64,000 nucleotides of DNA from Lachnoclostridium sp. An138 (GCF_002160765.1 NZ_NFLF01000002.1:1-64000); one strand, 5' to 3'. Shown: positions 8,021-16,725, counted from the first letter of the stretch. Notes: generated by a model from the letters alone, not told the origin. Program-made: numbers and translations.

Positions 8021-8070
8021 ATTCTGTCTTATTCTGTCTTATTCTGTCCTATTCCGTTCTATTCCGTTCT
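8021..8070. repeat. Five tandem 10-bp repeats
   Basis: Units attctgtctt, attctgtctt, attctgtcct, attccgttct, attccgttct follow each other exactly in phase, starting at the sirtuin stop codon and running toward xpt. The 10-bp period equals about one helical turn. Confidence 0.85.
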
Positions 8071-8860
8071 AGTCTGCGTTTTCCGCGTCTTCCGCATTTT
8101 CCGATTCTGCACTCCCGTCATCTCTGCCCTCCGGCCAGACGATCCTGGGAAGCGCCGACTTTACTTCCTCATGAAGGACTACATCCGCCTTCTCATCTGT
8201 AAAATGCTTCTGCGCGTGAATGATAATCATGGTCTTTCCATGAAAATACTGTACATATCCATCGCAGAGACCGGAATTGATGGAAGTTCCCAGAAGCAGC
8301 AGTACTTCCGCCCTGGAAATCTCTCCTACCGCCTCCGTCATGACCTGATTGTCCACCTGTTCTCCGAACAGCAGCACCTTAGGCCTCACCGGAACCATAC
8401 ACTCCTGACAAAGCGGCACCTTTCGGGAATCGCGCATATATTCCATCGAATACTTTTTTCCGCAGCGCGGGCATTCATTGTCATAGATGGTTCCATGAAG
8501 ATTCAGAATCTTTTTGCATCCCGCCCTGCCCGGAAGATTATGCACATTGTTGGCGATGCTGCACTGGAGTTTTCCCCGCCTTTCCAGCTCCGCCAGCGCA
8601 TAAAATCCCTGGCTTGGCTCCAGAGGCGGCATCAGCATGTATTTCCTGTAATAGTTAAAAAACGTCTCTGTGCGGTTTGTATAGAATACAGATGAAAAAA
8701 TCTCTTCCGGAGAATACCCGTACTCTTTTTCTACCTGATAGGCGATTTCCGGAGCTCTGAGACTCGGCATCCCTGACTCCTTCATCATATCGGTACCGCA
8801 CATCGCCACCGTATAGCTGCTCTTATCCAAGATGTCACGAATCATTTCATACTCATTCAT
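8069..8860 (-). CDS. Divergent sirtuin (SIR2-family) protein
   Basis: 263 residues from MNEYEMIRD, with GGAGG 7 nt upstream; the open frame to 9007 is not needed. The sirtuin fold is recognisable: catalytic His in NLHGT, a four-Cys zinc ribbon (C-x2-C ... C-x2-C in NECPRCGKKY and PLCQECM), RPKVLLFGE and GTSINSG. The NAD-binding GAGIS...SGIPDFR motif is altered to CGTDMMKESGMPSLR, and the QNID motif reads NNVH, so the Asp that contacts nicotinamide is His. It may have weak or changed activity, or be an ADP-ribosyl-type sirtuin; I cannot tell. The C-terminal tail is acidic. Only the tandem repeats separate it from xpt. Confidence 0.75.
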   Translation of the reverse strand: MNEYEMIRDILDKSSYTVAMCGTDMMKESGMPSLRAPEIAYQVEKEYGYSPEEIFSSVFYTNRTETFFNYYRKYMLMPPLEPSQGFYALAELERRGKLQCSIANNVHNLPGRAGCKKILNLHGTIYDNECPRCGKKYSMEYMRDSRKVPLCQECMVPVRPKVLLFGEQVDNQVMTEAVGEISRAEVLLLLGTSINSGLCDGYVQYFHGKTMIIIHAQKHFTDEKADVVLHEEVKSALPRIVWPEGRDDGSAESENAEDAENAD

Positions 8861-9007
8861 AGGAAAACCTCCGTGGAAATATGATTTTGACAGCATTCCT
8901 GCGCCTCTCCTGTCAACCGCATACTGCCTGCTTTTATTGTGCCATCTTCCGTCATTTATGTCAATATTTTTCCTTTGTTCTTTTCCTGTTTTATCGAATA
9001 TGCACAA

Positions 9008-9052
9008 AACCCTTCGGCGCGGAAGTCATCTGAAACTCCGCATCGAAGGGTT
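9008..9052 (-). terminator. Terminator downstream of malic enzyme
   Basis: Stem AACCCTTCGgCGCGGA with TCCGCaTCGAAGGGTT, followed on the minus strand by TTTTG. It lies 37 nt beyond the malic enzyme stop codon and separates it from the sirtuin gene. Confidence 0.75.
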
Positions 9053-9088
9053 CCTGTTTTCAGCCGTCCGGGTATCTGCCGATCCGCG

Positions 9089-10273
9089 TCAGATACGCGC
9101 TACGCCTGACTTTCTTGCAGCCTCTGCCACTGCCTCTGCCACTGCTTTTCCGACTCTCGGATCAAAAGCGGCCGGGATGATATAGTCCTCGGACAGCTCG
9201 TCCTCAGAAATCAGGTTCGCCAGCGCCTCAGCAGCAGCCATCTTCATCTCATCATTGATATCGCTCGCGCGCACATCGAAAGCTCCGCGGAAGATTCCCG
9301 GGAATGCCAGCACATTGTTAATCTGGTTCGGGAAATCACTGCGGCCTGTGGCAATTACCCGCGCTCCGCCTGCCTTTGCCTCATCGGGATAAATCTCCGG
9401 TGTCGGGTTCGCGCATGCAAAGATGATAGCGTCCTTTGCCATGGTCTTTACCATATCTGTGGTCAGGCTGCCCGGAGCGCTCACGCCGATAAACACGTCT
9501 GCGCCCTTCACAATGTCGGCCAGGCTTCCATGGATCTTGTCCCGGTTTGTGATCTTTGCCATCTCTTCCTTAATGGGATTCATGCCCTTCTCACGGCCTT
9601 CATAGATAGCTCCGGTACGGTCACACAGAGTCACATTCTTAATGCCTGCCGCAATCAGAAGCTTTGTGATGGAAATAGCAGCCGCTCCGGCTCCGTTTAC
9701 AGCTACCTTAATCTCCTCTTTCTTCTTTCCAACCAGACGAAGCGCGTTGGTCAGACCTGCCAGCGTAATAACAGCCGTTCCATGCTGATCATCATGGAAA
9801 ATCGGAATATCGCATTTTTCTTTCAGCTTTTTCTCAATCTCAAAGCAGCGGGGAGCAGCGATGTCCTCCAGGTTCACGCCGCCGCAGCTTCCGGAAATCA
9901 GATAAATCGTATTTACGATCTCATCCACATCCTTGCTCTTGATGCACAGCGGGAAAGCGTCTACATTACCGAACTCTTTGAACAGCACGCACTTTCCTTC
10001 CATAACCGGCATACCGGCTTCCGGTCCGATATCGCCAAGTCCCAGGACAGCGGTACCGTCTGTCACAACCAGACAGGTGTTCCAGCGGTTTGTATATACA
10101 TAAGATTTGCTGATATCCTTCTGGATTTCCAGACAGGGCTGGGCTACTCCAGGCGTGTAGGCCAGAGACAGGTCTTCCTTAGTCTTTACCGGAACTCTGG
10201 ACTTGATTTCGATCTTTCCTCTGAACTTCTCATGAAGCTCAAGGCTTCTCTCTGCAACAGTCTTTTCTGCCAT
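9089..10273 (-). CDS. NAD(P)-dependent malic enzyme (decarboxylating)
   Basis: 394 residues, the short bacterial malic enzyme form without the phosphotransacetylase domain. It converts L-malate to pyruvate and CO2. Visible motifs: SLAYTPGVA with the catalytic Tyr region, FGNVDAFP, the metal and substrate site IFHDDQHGTAVI, Rossmann glycines in VNGAGAAAISI, and FPNQINNVLAFPGIFRGA near the C-terminus. The start codon has GAGAGGAGAG upstream. Monocistronic, with a terminator downstream. NAD versus NADP preference cannot be judged. Confidence 0.92.
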   Translation of the reverse strand: MAEKTVAERSLELHEKFRGKIEIKSRVPVKTKEDLSLAYTPGVAQPCLEIQKDISKSYVYTNRWNTCLVVTDGTAVLGLGDIGPEAGMPVMEGKCVLFKEFGNVDAFPLCIKSKDVDEIVNTIYLISGSCGGVNLEDIAAPRCFEIEKKLKEKCDIPIFHDDQHGTAVITLAGLTNALRLVGKKKEEIKVAVNGAGAAAISITKLLIAAGIKNVTLCDRTGAIYEGREKGMNPIKEEMAKITNRDKIHGSLADIVKGADVFIGVSAPGSLTTDMVKTMAKDAIIFACANPTPEIYPDEAKAGGARVIATGRSDFPNQINNVLAFPGIFRGAFDVRASDINDEMKMAAAEALANLISEDELSEDYIIPAAFDPRVGKAVAEAVAEAARKSGVARI

Positions 10274-10509
10274 TATTATAGCTCTCCTCTCATATTTTCA
10301 TCTATACCCGCGCTCTCCGGCTCCTCGGCTTTCAAAGGCCGGAAAACACAGGTCTCCGTTTATTCAACTCTTTAATAATAATACATTTTTTCAGTCAGGT
10401 AAAGCATTTCTTTTCCCGTAAAACTGTTTTCCTGGTCTTTTTCTGGTCTTTTTTCCAGCCCTCTTTCTGCACTGTTTACTGAAGAAACCTTTTTCAGCAG
10501 AACACTCTC

Positions 10510-12051
10510 TTACCACGAAAGACGAAGTCCCTTCGGATAATGGTTTTTCAGCATTCCTCCGGCCAGTTTCCCCCAGCCCAGAGGATAGCCATCCACAAGT
10601 ACCAGCGCCCAGCCTTTCTGCGCTTTCCCTGCTCTCTCTTCTTTCTGCCCTTTCTGTATTTCTCCCTGCTTTCCCGAAGGCTGCAGCTCTTCTCCACGGA
10701 GATAGGCGCGGATTTCCCCGGAATCCGCCGGATAAGAGAATACCCGGAGCGCGTCCTCCGCTCTCAGGGCAAGCGCCAGAGCATGAGACGGTTCAAAACG
10801 ATTCTTTTTTACCATTCCCAGATGAAGGCCGGCCCGCAGCACCTTAAGTCCTGCCAGGTTCAGCTCACAGGGCAGTAGAAAGAGCTGGTCTCCAAAAAGA
10901 ACCGGTATGCCTTCCGGCTGTCCCGCCAAAGTCTCCCGGGCAAATTCCTGATAAAGCTGAATCGCCTCTTTTTCTCTCTGGGCCATCCTGTCCTTTCCGA
11001 AACGGTTCCCGGCAGTCCGCCCTCTCTCTGCTTTTTTCCCGGCTCTCTCTTCCTCGTTCTGCTCCGCCCTGGAACCTGATTTTTCCAGCACAGCCAGATA
11101 ATGTCCCTCCCCTTCCAGGAGGTGGGGCCAGAGCCGGAAGGTATCTCTGATCTGCATGGCAGCCTCTTCCACAGTTCTTCCCTGCCCTTTGCCTCTGTCC
11201 TCTTCCTTCTGAACATCTGCCAGAACCTCTGCCGCCCACTCCGGGCGGCCTGGCGCAAAGCTTTCGCAGGCTTCCACCTTTTTCACAGCAAATTCGGGAT
11301 GACGCAGCAGGAAAGCCGCCATGCTTCCCTCGTCCTCCTCCGGCGCAAACGTGCAGGTGGAATATACCAGCACACCTCCCGGGCACAGCATTTCCGCCGC
11401 ATGCTCCAGGATACTCTGCTGCCTTTCGGCGCACATCTTCACATTTTCAGGGCTCCACTGGGTGACAGCCTGCTCATCCTTACGGAACATTCCTTCCCCG
11501 GAACAGGGGGCGTCCACCACAATCCGGTCAAAAAAACCGGGAAAATGTTCCGCCAGGCACTCCGGTGTCTCATTGGTCACCACAGCATTTGTAATCCCCA
11601 TACGCTCCACGTTAGAGGAAAGGATTTTGGCCCGGGCCGGATGAATCTCATTGGATACCAGCAGGCCCTGCCCTTTCATGGCTGCCGCCAGCTGCGTGGT
11701 CTTTCCCCCGGGCGCCGCGCAGAGGTCGAGAATCCTCTCGCCCGGCGCCGCGCCCGCCAAAGCGCCCACCGCCATAGCGCTGGGCTCCTGAATATAGTAA
11801 AGCCCCGCCTCATGCCAGGGATGTTTTCCCGGCCTGTCCGCCTCCCCGTAATAGAAACCGCCCGGCGCCCAGGGTACCGGGCGCAGCTCAAAGGGGCTGA
11901 TCCTCTGAAATTCCTCCGGCGCCAGCTTGCAGGTATTCACACGCAGAGCCTGATAAGGTCTGTGCTCATAACTCTCCAGAAAGGCGGAATATTCCTTTCC
12001 CAAAAGCTCTTTCATTCGATTCTCAAATTCCTTTGGCAGCTTCATGCTCAT
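10510..12051 (-). CDS. rsmF: 16S rRNA (cytosine-5) methyltransferase, RsmF/NOL1-NOP2-Sun family
   Basis: 513 residues. The SAM-binding core includes ILDLCAAPGGKTTQLAA, and the two catalytic Cys are in DAPCSGEGMFRK and YSTCTFAPEEDE, diagnostic for the RsmB/RsmF m5C family. The HEAGLYYIQEPSAM segment and a C-terminal PUA-like region (LVDGYPLGWGKLAGG, LKNHYPKGLR) fit RsmF/YebU. A charged, low-complexity linker (about 325-365) is specific to this protein. Its start overlaps the upstream methyltransferase stop by 4 nt; Met1 or Met3 could be used. The position methylated is inferred from family. Confidence 0.88.
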   Translation of the reverse strand: MSMKLPKEFENRMKELLGKEYSAFLESYEHRPYQALRVNTCKLAPEEFQRISPFELRPVPWAPGGFYYGEADRPGKHPWHEAGLYYIQEPSAMAVGALAGAAPGERILDLCAAPGGKTTQLAAAMKGQGLLVSNEIHPARAKILSSNVERMGITNAVVTNETPECLAEHFPGFFDRIVVDAPCSGEGMFRKDEQAVTQWSPENVKMCAERQQSILEHAAEMLCPGGVLVYSTCTFAPEEDEGSMAAFLLRHPEFAVKKVEACESFAPGRPEWAAEVLADVQKEEDRGKGQGRTVEEAAMQIRDTFRLWPHLLEGEGHYLAVLEKSGSRAEQNEEERAGKKAERGRTAGNRFGKDRMAQREKEAIQLYQEFARETLAGQPEGIPVLFGDQLFLLPCELNLAGLKVLRAGLHLGMVKKNRFEPSHALALALRAEDALRVFSYPADSGEIRAYLRGEELQPSGKQGEIQKGQKEERAGKAQKGWALVLVDGYPLGWGKLAGGMLKNHYPKGLRLSW

Positions 12052-13256
12052 TTTTCCTCACAGACCTGGAAAATATAGAATTTCAGATAATATGACTCGT
12101 CTGCCGCCCAGAGAATCGGATGATCCGGCGCCTGAGTCCGGTATTCCACCTGTCTCAGCCTCCTGTGCACACTTCTGGCAGCCTGCTGCAGAGTCTGGGT
12201 GAAAAGCTCATAGGTCATAAAATGAGAACAGGAGCAGGTAGCCAGAAAGCCTCCGTCCCGCACCAGTTTCATACCGCGCATATTGATCTCCCGGTACCCC
12301 TTCACCGCATTTTTCACCGAACTCCGGGACTTGGTGAAGGCAGGCGGGTCCAGAATCACTACATCAAAATGTTCCCCTTTTTTCTCCAGCTCCGGCAGAA
12401 GATCAAAGACATCGGCGCATTGAAAACGCACCCGATCCTGAAGGCCGTTCAGCTCCGCATTCAGCACGGCCTGATGAACCCCCAGCTCAGAAGCGTCCAC
12501 GCCCAGCACTTCCCTGGCTCCGGCCAGTCCCGCATTCAGGGCGAAGGAACCTGTGTGGGTGAAGCAGTCCAGCACGCGCGCATTCCTGCAGAGTTTTTGC
12601 ACAGCCAGCCGGTTATATTTCTGATCCAGGAAAAATCCGGTCTTCTGGCCGTCCTTTACGTCCACCAGATAACGAACACCGTTTTCCGTGATTTCCACGT
12701 TCGTATCAAAAGGCTCTCCCAGAAAGCCCTTAACCCTTTCCATGCCCTCTTTTTCCCGTTCCTTCGCATCGCTTCTCTCATAGACGCCGCGGACCCGGAT
12801 TCCATCCTCCAGAAGCGCTGCTTTCAGTTCCTCCACAATCACTTCTTTCATACGATCCATGCCGAGAGCCAGGGACTGTATCACAAGCACATCTGAAAAT
12901 TTGTCAGCAACGATTCCCGGCAGAAAATCTGCTTCTCCGAAAATCAGCCTGCAGCTTGCTGTATCCACAGTCCTTTTTCTGTATTCCCAGGCATCGCGCA
13001 CTCTTTTTCTTAAGAATTCCTGGTCTATTTCCTGATTCGGATTCCTGGTCAGCATCCGCACACGGATCTTGGAATGACGGTTGATGAATCCTTTCCCCAG
13101 TCCATAACCGTCAAAGTCATGGACCTGGACAATATCTCCGTCCTCAAAACCTCCCAGCACAGACTCTATCTCGTTATCATAAATCCAGGCTCCTCCAGCC
13201 TTCAGCGACCGGCCCTCACCCTTTTTCAATGTCACTATCGCAGTTTCCAATTTCAT
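12048..13256 (-). CDS. rlmI: Class I SAM-dependent rRNA methyltransferase, RlmI-like
   Basis: 402 residues from MKLETAIVTLKKG. An N-terminal PUA-like domain (GGAWIYDNEIESV, GKGFINRHSKIRVRML) precedes an EEHYR-type RNA-methyltransferase domain and a Rossmann fold (LDCFTHTGSFALNA, VILDPPAFTKS) with Cys in TCSCSHFM, matching 23S rRNA m5C1962 methyltransferase RlmI/YccW. The frame is open back to 13493 but upstream it overlaps endonuclease III in another frame; MKLE with AGGGAG just upstream is the natural start. Coupled to rsmF, so two rRNA-modifying enzymes share an operon. Confidence 0.87.
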   Translation of the reverse strand: MKLETAIVTLKKGEGRSLKAGGAWIYDNEIESVLGGFEDGDIVQVHDFDGYGLGKGFINRHSKIRVRMLTRNPNQEIDQEFLRKRVRDAWEYRKRTVDTASCRLIFGEADFLPGIVADKFSDVLVIQSLALGMDRMKEVIVEELKAALLEDGIRVRGVYERSDAKEREKEGMERVKGFLGEPFDTNVEITENGVRYLVDVKDGQKTGFFLDQKYNRLAVQKLCRNARVLDCFTHTGSFALNAGLAGAREVLGVDASELGVHQAVLNAELNGLQDRVRFQCADVFDLLPELEKKGEHFDVVILDPPAFTKSRSSVKNAVKGYREINMRGMKLVRDGGFLATCSCSHFMTYELFTQTLQQAARSVHRRLRQVEYRTQAPDHPILWAADESYYLKFYIFQVCEEK

Positions 13257-13374
13257 TCTCCCTGATTGTTTTTTCTGTTTTCTCTTTTTCTCTTTTCCCG
13301 TTTTCCCCAGGCCTTTGTATCTGTTTTTCACGCTGCCTGCAGTTTCTTGTTCCGTTATTTGTTCCGTTATTTCT

Positions 13375-14016
13375 TCAGTTATCCACACCGTTTTTCGCGC
13401 AGATGTCAGACAGGCAGCAGCGCTCACAATGGGGCTTCGTTCTTGCAGTACAGACATCCCGCCCATGATAAACCAGTCTGTGGCAGAAATCACTGCCTTC
13501 CTCCGGAGGAATCAGCTTCCAAAGGGCCATCTCCACCTTCTTGGGCTCTTTGATATTATCCACCAGTCCCATGCGGTTTACAAGGCGGATACAGTGGGTA
13601 TCCGTCACAATAGCCGGCTTTCCAAACACATCACCCATAATCAGATTTGCGCTCTTTCTTCCCACACCTGGAAGCTTCAGAAGCTCATCAAAGGTATCCG
13701 GCACATTTCCGCCATACTGTTCCATCAAAATCTTCATACAGGCGCTGATATCTCTTGCCTTGCTGTGTCCCAGGCCGCAGGGCTTTACTATAGCCTCAAT
13801 GTCCCCCACCGGCGCTTCTGCCAGAGATTTCACATCCGGGTATTTTTCATACAGCTTTTCTACCACTACATTTACCCTGGCATCGGTACATTGAGCCGCC
13901 AGGCGCACGCTGACCAGCAGCTTCCACGCCTGATCATAGTCCAGAGTGCAGTCTGCGTCCGGATATTCTTTCTTCAGTCTTTCTATGATTTCCAGCGCAA
14001 GTTTTTCTTTTGTCAT
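13375..14016 (-). CDS. nth: Endonuclease III (DNA glycosylase/AP lyase)
   Basis: 213 residues, normal length. Helix-hairpin-helix LPGVGRKSANLI contains the catalytic Lys, and VDTHCIR contains the catalytic Asp. The C-terminal [4Fe-4S] cluster Cys pattern C-x6-C-x2-C-x5-C is intact (CTARTKPHCERCCLSDIC). It removes oxidised pyrimidines in base excision repair. It precedes the two rRNA methyltransferase genes on the same strand, 118 bp away across A/G-rich sequence. Confidence 0.95.
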   Translation of the reverse strand: MTKEKLALEIIERLKKEYPDADCTLDYDQAWKLLVSVRLAAQCTDARVNVVVEKLYEKYPDVKSLAEAPVGDIEAIVKPCGLGHSKARDISACMKILMEQYGGNVPDTFDELLKLPGVGRKSANLIMGDVFGKPAIVTDTHCIRLVNRMGLVDNIKEPKKVEMALWKLIPPEEGSDFCHRLVYHGRDVCTARTKPHCERCCLSDICAKNGVDN

Positions 14017-14226
14017 AACAATTCCTCTTATCCTGATCTGTGTCTGCAGTTTCTTTTCCGTATAGAAGTATAGACTATTTCAACGGGATTGTCACGCGGA
14101 AACCTCCGGATTCTCCATATTTCCCATTTCTTTTCCCCCGCTCTTCCCCAGACGGGTCTGACCGGCACATGCGCGATCCATTGACTCGTTGGTTCATTGA
14201 CTGGCGCATCACTGTTCAGACTCCTC

Positions 14227-14255
14227 TTGTTATTTCCGTCTGTTCATGATATAAT
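14227..14255 (+). promoter_or_regulatory. Sigma-A promoter of the tRNA gene
   Basis: TTGTTA (14227-14232), a 17-bp spacer and TATAAT (14250-14255) lie 13 bp before the tRNA 5' end. Confidence 0.85.
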
Positions 14256-14268
14256 CGATACACCTGAT

Positions 14269-14342
14269 GGAAGCATAGCTCAGCTGGGATGAGCGCTCGC
14301 CTGACTAGCGGGAGGTCAAGGGTTCGAGCCCCTTTGCTTCCA
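14269..14342 (+). tRNA. tRNA-Val (anticodon GAC)
   Basis: A full cloverleaf folds over 74 nt: acceptor GGAAGCA/TGCTTCC, D stem GCTC/GAGC, anticodon stem CTCGC/GCGGG and T stem AAGGG/CCCTT with TTCGAGC loop, discriminator A. The anticodon is GAC at 14303-14305. Two oddities: position 37 is U instead of a purine, and the D loop reads AGCTGGGAT, with a T where A21 is expected. CCA is not encoded. A single gene with its own strong promoter. Confidence 0.85.
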
Positions 14343-14607
14343 TTTTTTATGCCCTGTTTTCTACATTTTCTGCTGCCGGAAAACGCATCATTTACGGCCG
14401 TTACGCAGAAAAGATATAAAAAGATATAAAGATATAAAAAAGGCTGCCCGGGGGAACCCTTGCATTTCCCTGGCTGCGGCAGTATAATAATCTTGGCGCC
14501 AGTTCCGGGGAGGAGTGCGGTTTCGCCCGTATCGCCGGTGTCCGGTCTCACACATATTTATCCCGAGAACACGCGGCGGCTGGAGCCCTTTGAAATTGAA
14601 AAAAAAG

Positions 14608-14651
14608 AAAAGCGGACAGATTTTCTTCATGAGAGGATCTGCCCGCTTTTT
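14608..14651 (+). terminator. Rho-independent terminator
   Basis: Arms AAAAGCGGaCAGAT and ATCTGcCCGCTTTT with T-rich 3' flank. It could end transcripts started at the tRNA-Val promoter. Confidence 0.75.
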
Positions 14652-14724
14652 GTTAATCCTATCCTACGTGAGCAAGCTCCCTCCGGATTGTCTTCACAAG
14701 TCTTTCGCAGTAATTGGCAATGAA

Positions 14725-14865
14725 CCCTGCTCACCCATGAGCAGGGCAGCCCGAAAATCTGAGATTTTCGGACTCGCGTGCTTCGCACTATGGAAGACGA
14801 AAGGAAAAAGCACTTACATGCAAGCATGACATGTTTTTTCCTTTCGTCTTCCGCACTGCTCATGG
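14725..14865. ncRNA. Multibranched structured element, possible RNA with switching stems
   Basis: Perfect outer stem CCATGAGCAG (14735-14744) with CTGCTCATGG (14856-14865) encloses three hairpins: CCGAAAATCT/AGATTTTCGG (14751-14771), GTGC-TTC-GCAC (14778-14788) and an 18-bp stem GGAAGACGAAAGGAAAAA with TTTTTCCTTTCGTCTTCC (14792-14852) capped by CATGC/GCATG. The 5' outer strand can instead pair upstream as CCCTGCTC/GAGCAGGG (14725-14746), so two folds exclude each other. No promoter was identified directly beside it and no protein frame explains it. It could be a transcribed RNA, a mobile palindrome or a structured 3' region. Confidence 0.55.
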
Positions 14866-14875
14866 CTTACGCGCA

Positions 14876-14902
14876 AAAAAAGGAACCTGGGTACAGGTTC
14901 CT
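14876..14902 (-). terminator. Terminator of the amino acid ABC operon
   Basis: Stem AGGAACCTG/CAGGTTCCT with a 4-nt loop, followed on the minus strand by a run of at least six T. It sits about 195 nt beyond the ATPase stop codon. Confidence 0.85.
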
Positions 14903-15096
14903 GAAATTTCGAGGGAGTGGGGGCTTCCTCCCGGAAGTCCCCGAGTGTTATGAATGAAATACTGATATGTGTTCTTGCTACATGTTTAATATAGCAGGGA
15001 ATTGTGACTAATCTATGTACTCCCTCTAAAAAATGTATAAAGTAGATTAAGAAATTCTTACGAAAGACGAAAGAAATCGAAAACCGGATTTTTCCT

Positions 15097-15819
15097 CTAT
15101 AATACCTTGGAGAGAAAGTCCTGGAGCCTCGGATCTTTCGGGTGATCAAAGAACTCCTTCGGCTCATTTTCTTCCTTAATGACTCCTTCATCCATGAACA
15201 CCACGCGGGTTCCCACTTCACGGGCAAAGCCCATCTCATGAGTTACTACCACCATGGTCATTCCGTCGTCTGCCAGCCTCTTCATCAGCTCCAGCACTTC
15301 ACCCACCATCTCCGGGTCGAGAGCTGAGGTGGGCTCGTCAAAGAGCATTACCTCCGGATTCATGGCAAGAGAACGCACAATGGCAATTCTCTGCTTCTGC
15401 CCGCCGGAAAGCTGGGCGGGATAGGAATCTGCCTTCTCTTCCAGGTTGACAAGCTTCAGAAGACGCATGGCTTCCGCTTCCGCCTCTTCCTTTGTCTTCA
15501 GCTTCAGCTGTACGGGCGCAAGCATGATATTTTTCTTCACCGTCAGATTGGCAAAGAGATTAAAATGCTGGAACACCATCCCCATCCGGCGTCTGATCAG
15601 ATTGACATCTACACCGGGAGCTGTGATTTCCTGTCCATCGAAAACGATAGAACCGTCTGTGGGCTGCTCCAGAAGATTCAGGCAGCGCAGAAATGTAGAT
15701 TTTCCGGAACCGGAGGGTCCTACTATAACCACCTTTTCTCCCGGCCTGATATGCATGTCTACGCCGGAGAGCACCTGCATATCTCCAAATGTTTTCTTTA
15801 ATCCCTTAACGTAAATCAC
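15097..15819 (-). CDS. Polar amino acid ABC transporter ATP-binding protein (GlnQ-like)
   Basis: 240 residues, typical of GlnQ/HisP/TcyC. Walker [18 protein letters not shown]-loop VFQHFNLF, signature [16 protein letters not shown], Walker [15 protein letters not shown] and H-loop VTHEMGFA are intact. It energises uptake with the permease and lipoprotein encoded just upstream; the start overlaps the permease gene by 14 nt. The exact amino acid (glutamine, cystine, arginine or other) is not readable from sequence. Confidence 0.93.
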   Translation of the reverse strand: MIYVKGLKKTFGDMQVLSGVDMHIRPGEKVVIVGPSGSGKSTFLRCLNLLEQPTDGSIVFDGQEITAPGVDVNLIRRRMGMVFQHFNLFANLTVKKNIMLAPVQLKLKTKEEAEAEAMRLLKLVNLEEKADSYPAQLSGGQKQRIAIVRSLAMNPEVMLFDEPTSALDPEMVGEVLELMKRLADDGMTMVVVTHEMGFAREVGTRVVFMDEGVIKEENEPKEFFDHPKDPRLQDFLSKVL

Positions 15820-16537
15820 TCTGTCTCAGCCTCCTCTCCACCTTGCCCAGAATCCAGGACAGCACAAGCACCAGCGCAAGGTAAATCACCGCAATCGCAA
15901 TATACGGCACAAATGCCTGATAAGTCTTGGACTGAATAAGCATAGCCCCCTTAGTCAGATCCTTAAGGCCTATCACTGTTACCACGGAAGTCTCCTTGAG
16001 AAGTGTAATCAGCTCATTTCCCAGAGCAGGAAGTACATTCTTAAATGCCTGGGGAATGATGACATGACGCATGGTCGCCGTATAGTTCAGTCCCAGAGAA
16101 CGTCCCGCCTCCATCTGTCCTCTGTCAATGGACATGATACCGGAACGGATAATCTCTGCCACATAGGCTCCTGAGTTAATACCAAAGGACAGAATCGCGC
16201 AGCGAATCATATTTTCGTCTGTAGACCGGGCGCTGGCCCAGATTACAAACCACATAATCAGCAGCTGCACCAGCGTCGGCGTTCCGCGGATCACCGTCAG
16301 ATATACCTTGCAGATTCCGTTCAGAACCCGCAGTACAATTCCCTTTTTCTTTTCCGGCTGCTGATCGTGAGCGGAACGGATAATTCCCACAAGTACGCCC
16401 AGAGCCAGACCAATCAGCAAGGCAAATGCCGTAACCAGAAGCGTAACTCCTATACCCCGGACAAAATACTGATAATTATTGTCCAGAATAAAGGTCTGAT
16501 AAATGCCAAGTTTCAAATCTTCTATAAATCCTTCCAC
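15806..16537 (-). CDS. Polar amino acid ABC transporter permease
   Basis: 243 residues of the HisM/GlnP type. The EAA loop is [21 protein letters not shown], cut here to its core EAGRSLGLN, and [13 protein letters not shown] lies before it. About five transmembrane helices are visible. The start is a GTG with GGGGG 9 nt upstream; an ATG nearby is out of frame. It lies between the binding-protein and ATPase genes, and two hairpins upstream probably lower its expression relative to the binding protein. Confidence 0.9.
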   Translation of the reverse strand: MEGFIEDLKLGIYQTFILDNNYQYFVRGIGVTLLVTAFALLIGLALGVLVGIIRSAHDQQPEKKKGIVLRVLNGICKVYLTVIRGTPTLVQLLIMWFVIWASARSTDENMIRCAILSFGINSGAYVAEIIRSGIMSIDRGQMEAGRSLGLNYTATMRHVIIPQAFKNVLPALGNELITLLKETSVVTVIGLKDLTKGAMLIQSKTYQAFVPYIAIAVIYLALVLVLSWILGKVERRLRQSDLR

Positions 16538-16575
16538 GCCGCATGGCCCCCTTTCGTAATTTCTTCCTAACGTCC

Positions 16576-16611
16576 GTGTACAAAGGGCAAAATCTTTTGC
16601 CCCTTGTATAC
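16576..16611 (-). promoter_or_regulatory. Intercistronic hairpin before permease
   Basis: Arms GTGTACAAAGGGCAAAA and TTTTGCCCCTTGTATAC pair with few mismatches. It lies just after the intercistronic terminator and may stabilise an mRNA end or modulate read-through into the permease gene. Confidence 0.6.
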
Positions 16612-16624
16612 TGACGTCAGAAAA

Positions 16625-16657
16625 CGAGGGTGTTCATCTTTTGTCTGAACACCCTCG
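16625..16657 (-). terminator. Partial terminator between binding-protein and permease genes
   Basis: Perfect arms CGAGGGTGTTCA and TGAACACCCTCG, followed on the minus strand by TTTTC. Such leaky terminators commonly give excess binding protein over membrane subunits. Confidence 0.75.
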
Positions 16658-16725
16658 CTGATGCTCTTCTGATTCGCAGCCGCCGTCCGGAAAAGTCTTC
16701 CCGCCTTACCGGCCCTGCGCCTGTC

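Larger units (their letters stand above)
14343..15096. other. Gene-free 750-bp region with multiple hairpins
   Basis: No coding region is supported. It contains an AGATATAAA-type triple repeat near 14411-14440, a plus-strand terminator (14608-14651), a multibranched structured segment (14725-14865), a minus-strand terminator (14876-14902), and a 10-bp hairpin GGGGGCTTCC/GGAAGTCCCC (14919-14942) just beyond the ABC operon. Confidence 0.7.

Noticed and set aside
7973-8070. Purine riboswitch upstream of xpt
   Set aside because: I looked for the conserved three-way junction and loop motifs and found only tandem repeats.
7541-8695. Plus-strand open frame of 384 codons opposite xpt and sirtuin
   Set aside because: Crosses the tandem repeats and two real genes; no protein features.
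13257-13493. Long N-terminal extension of the RlmI-like protein
   Set aside because: The extension overlaps endonuclease III in another frame and lacks family similarity; MKLE at 13256 fits.
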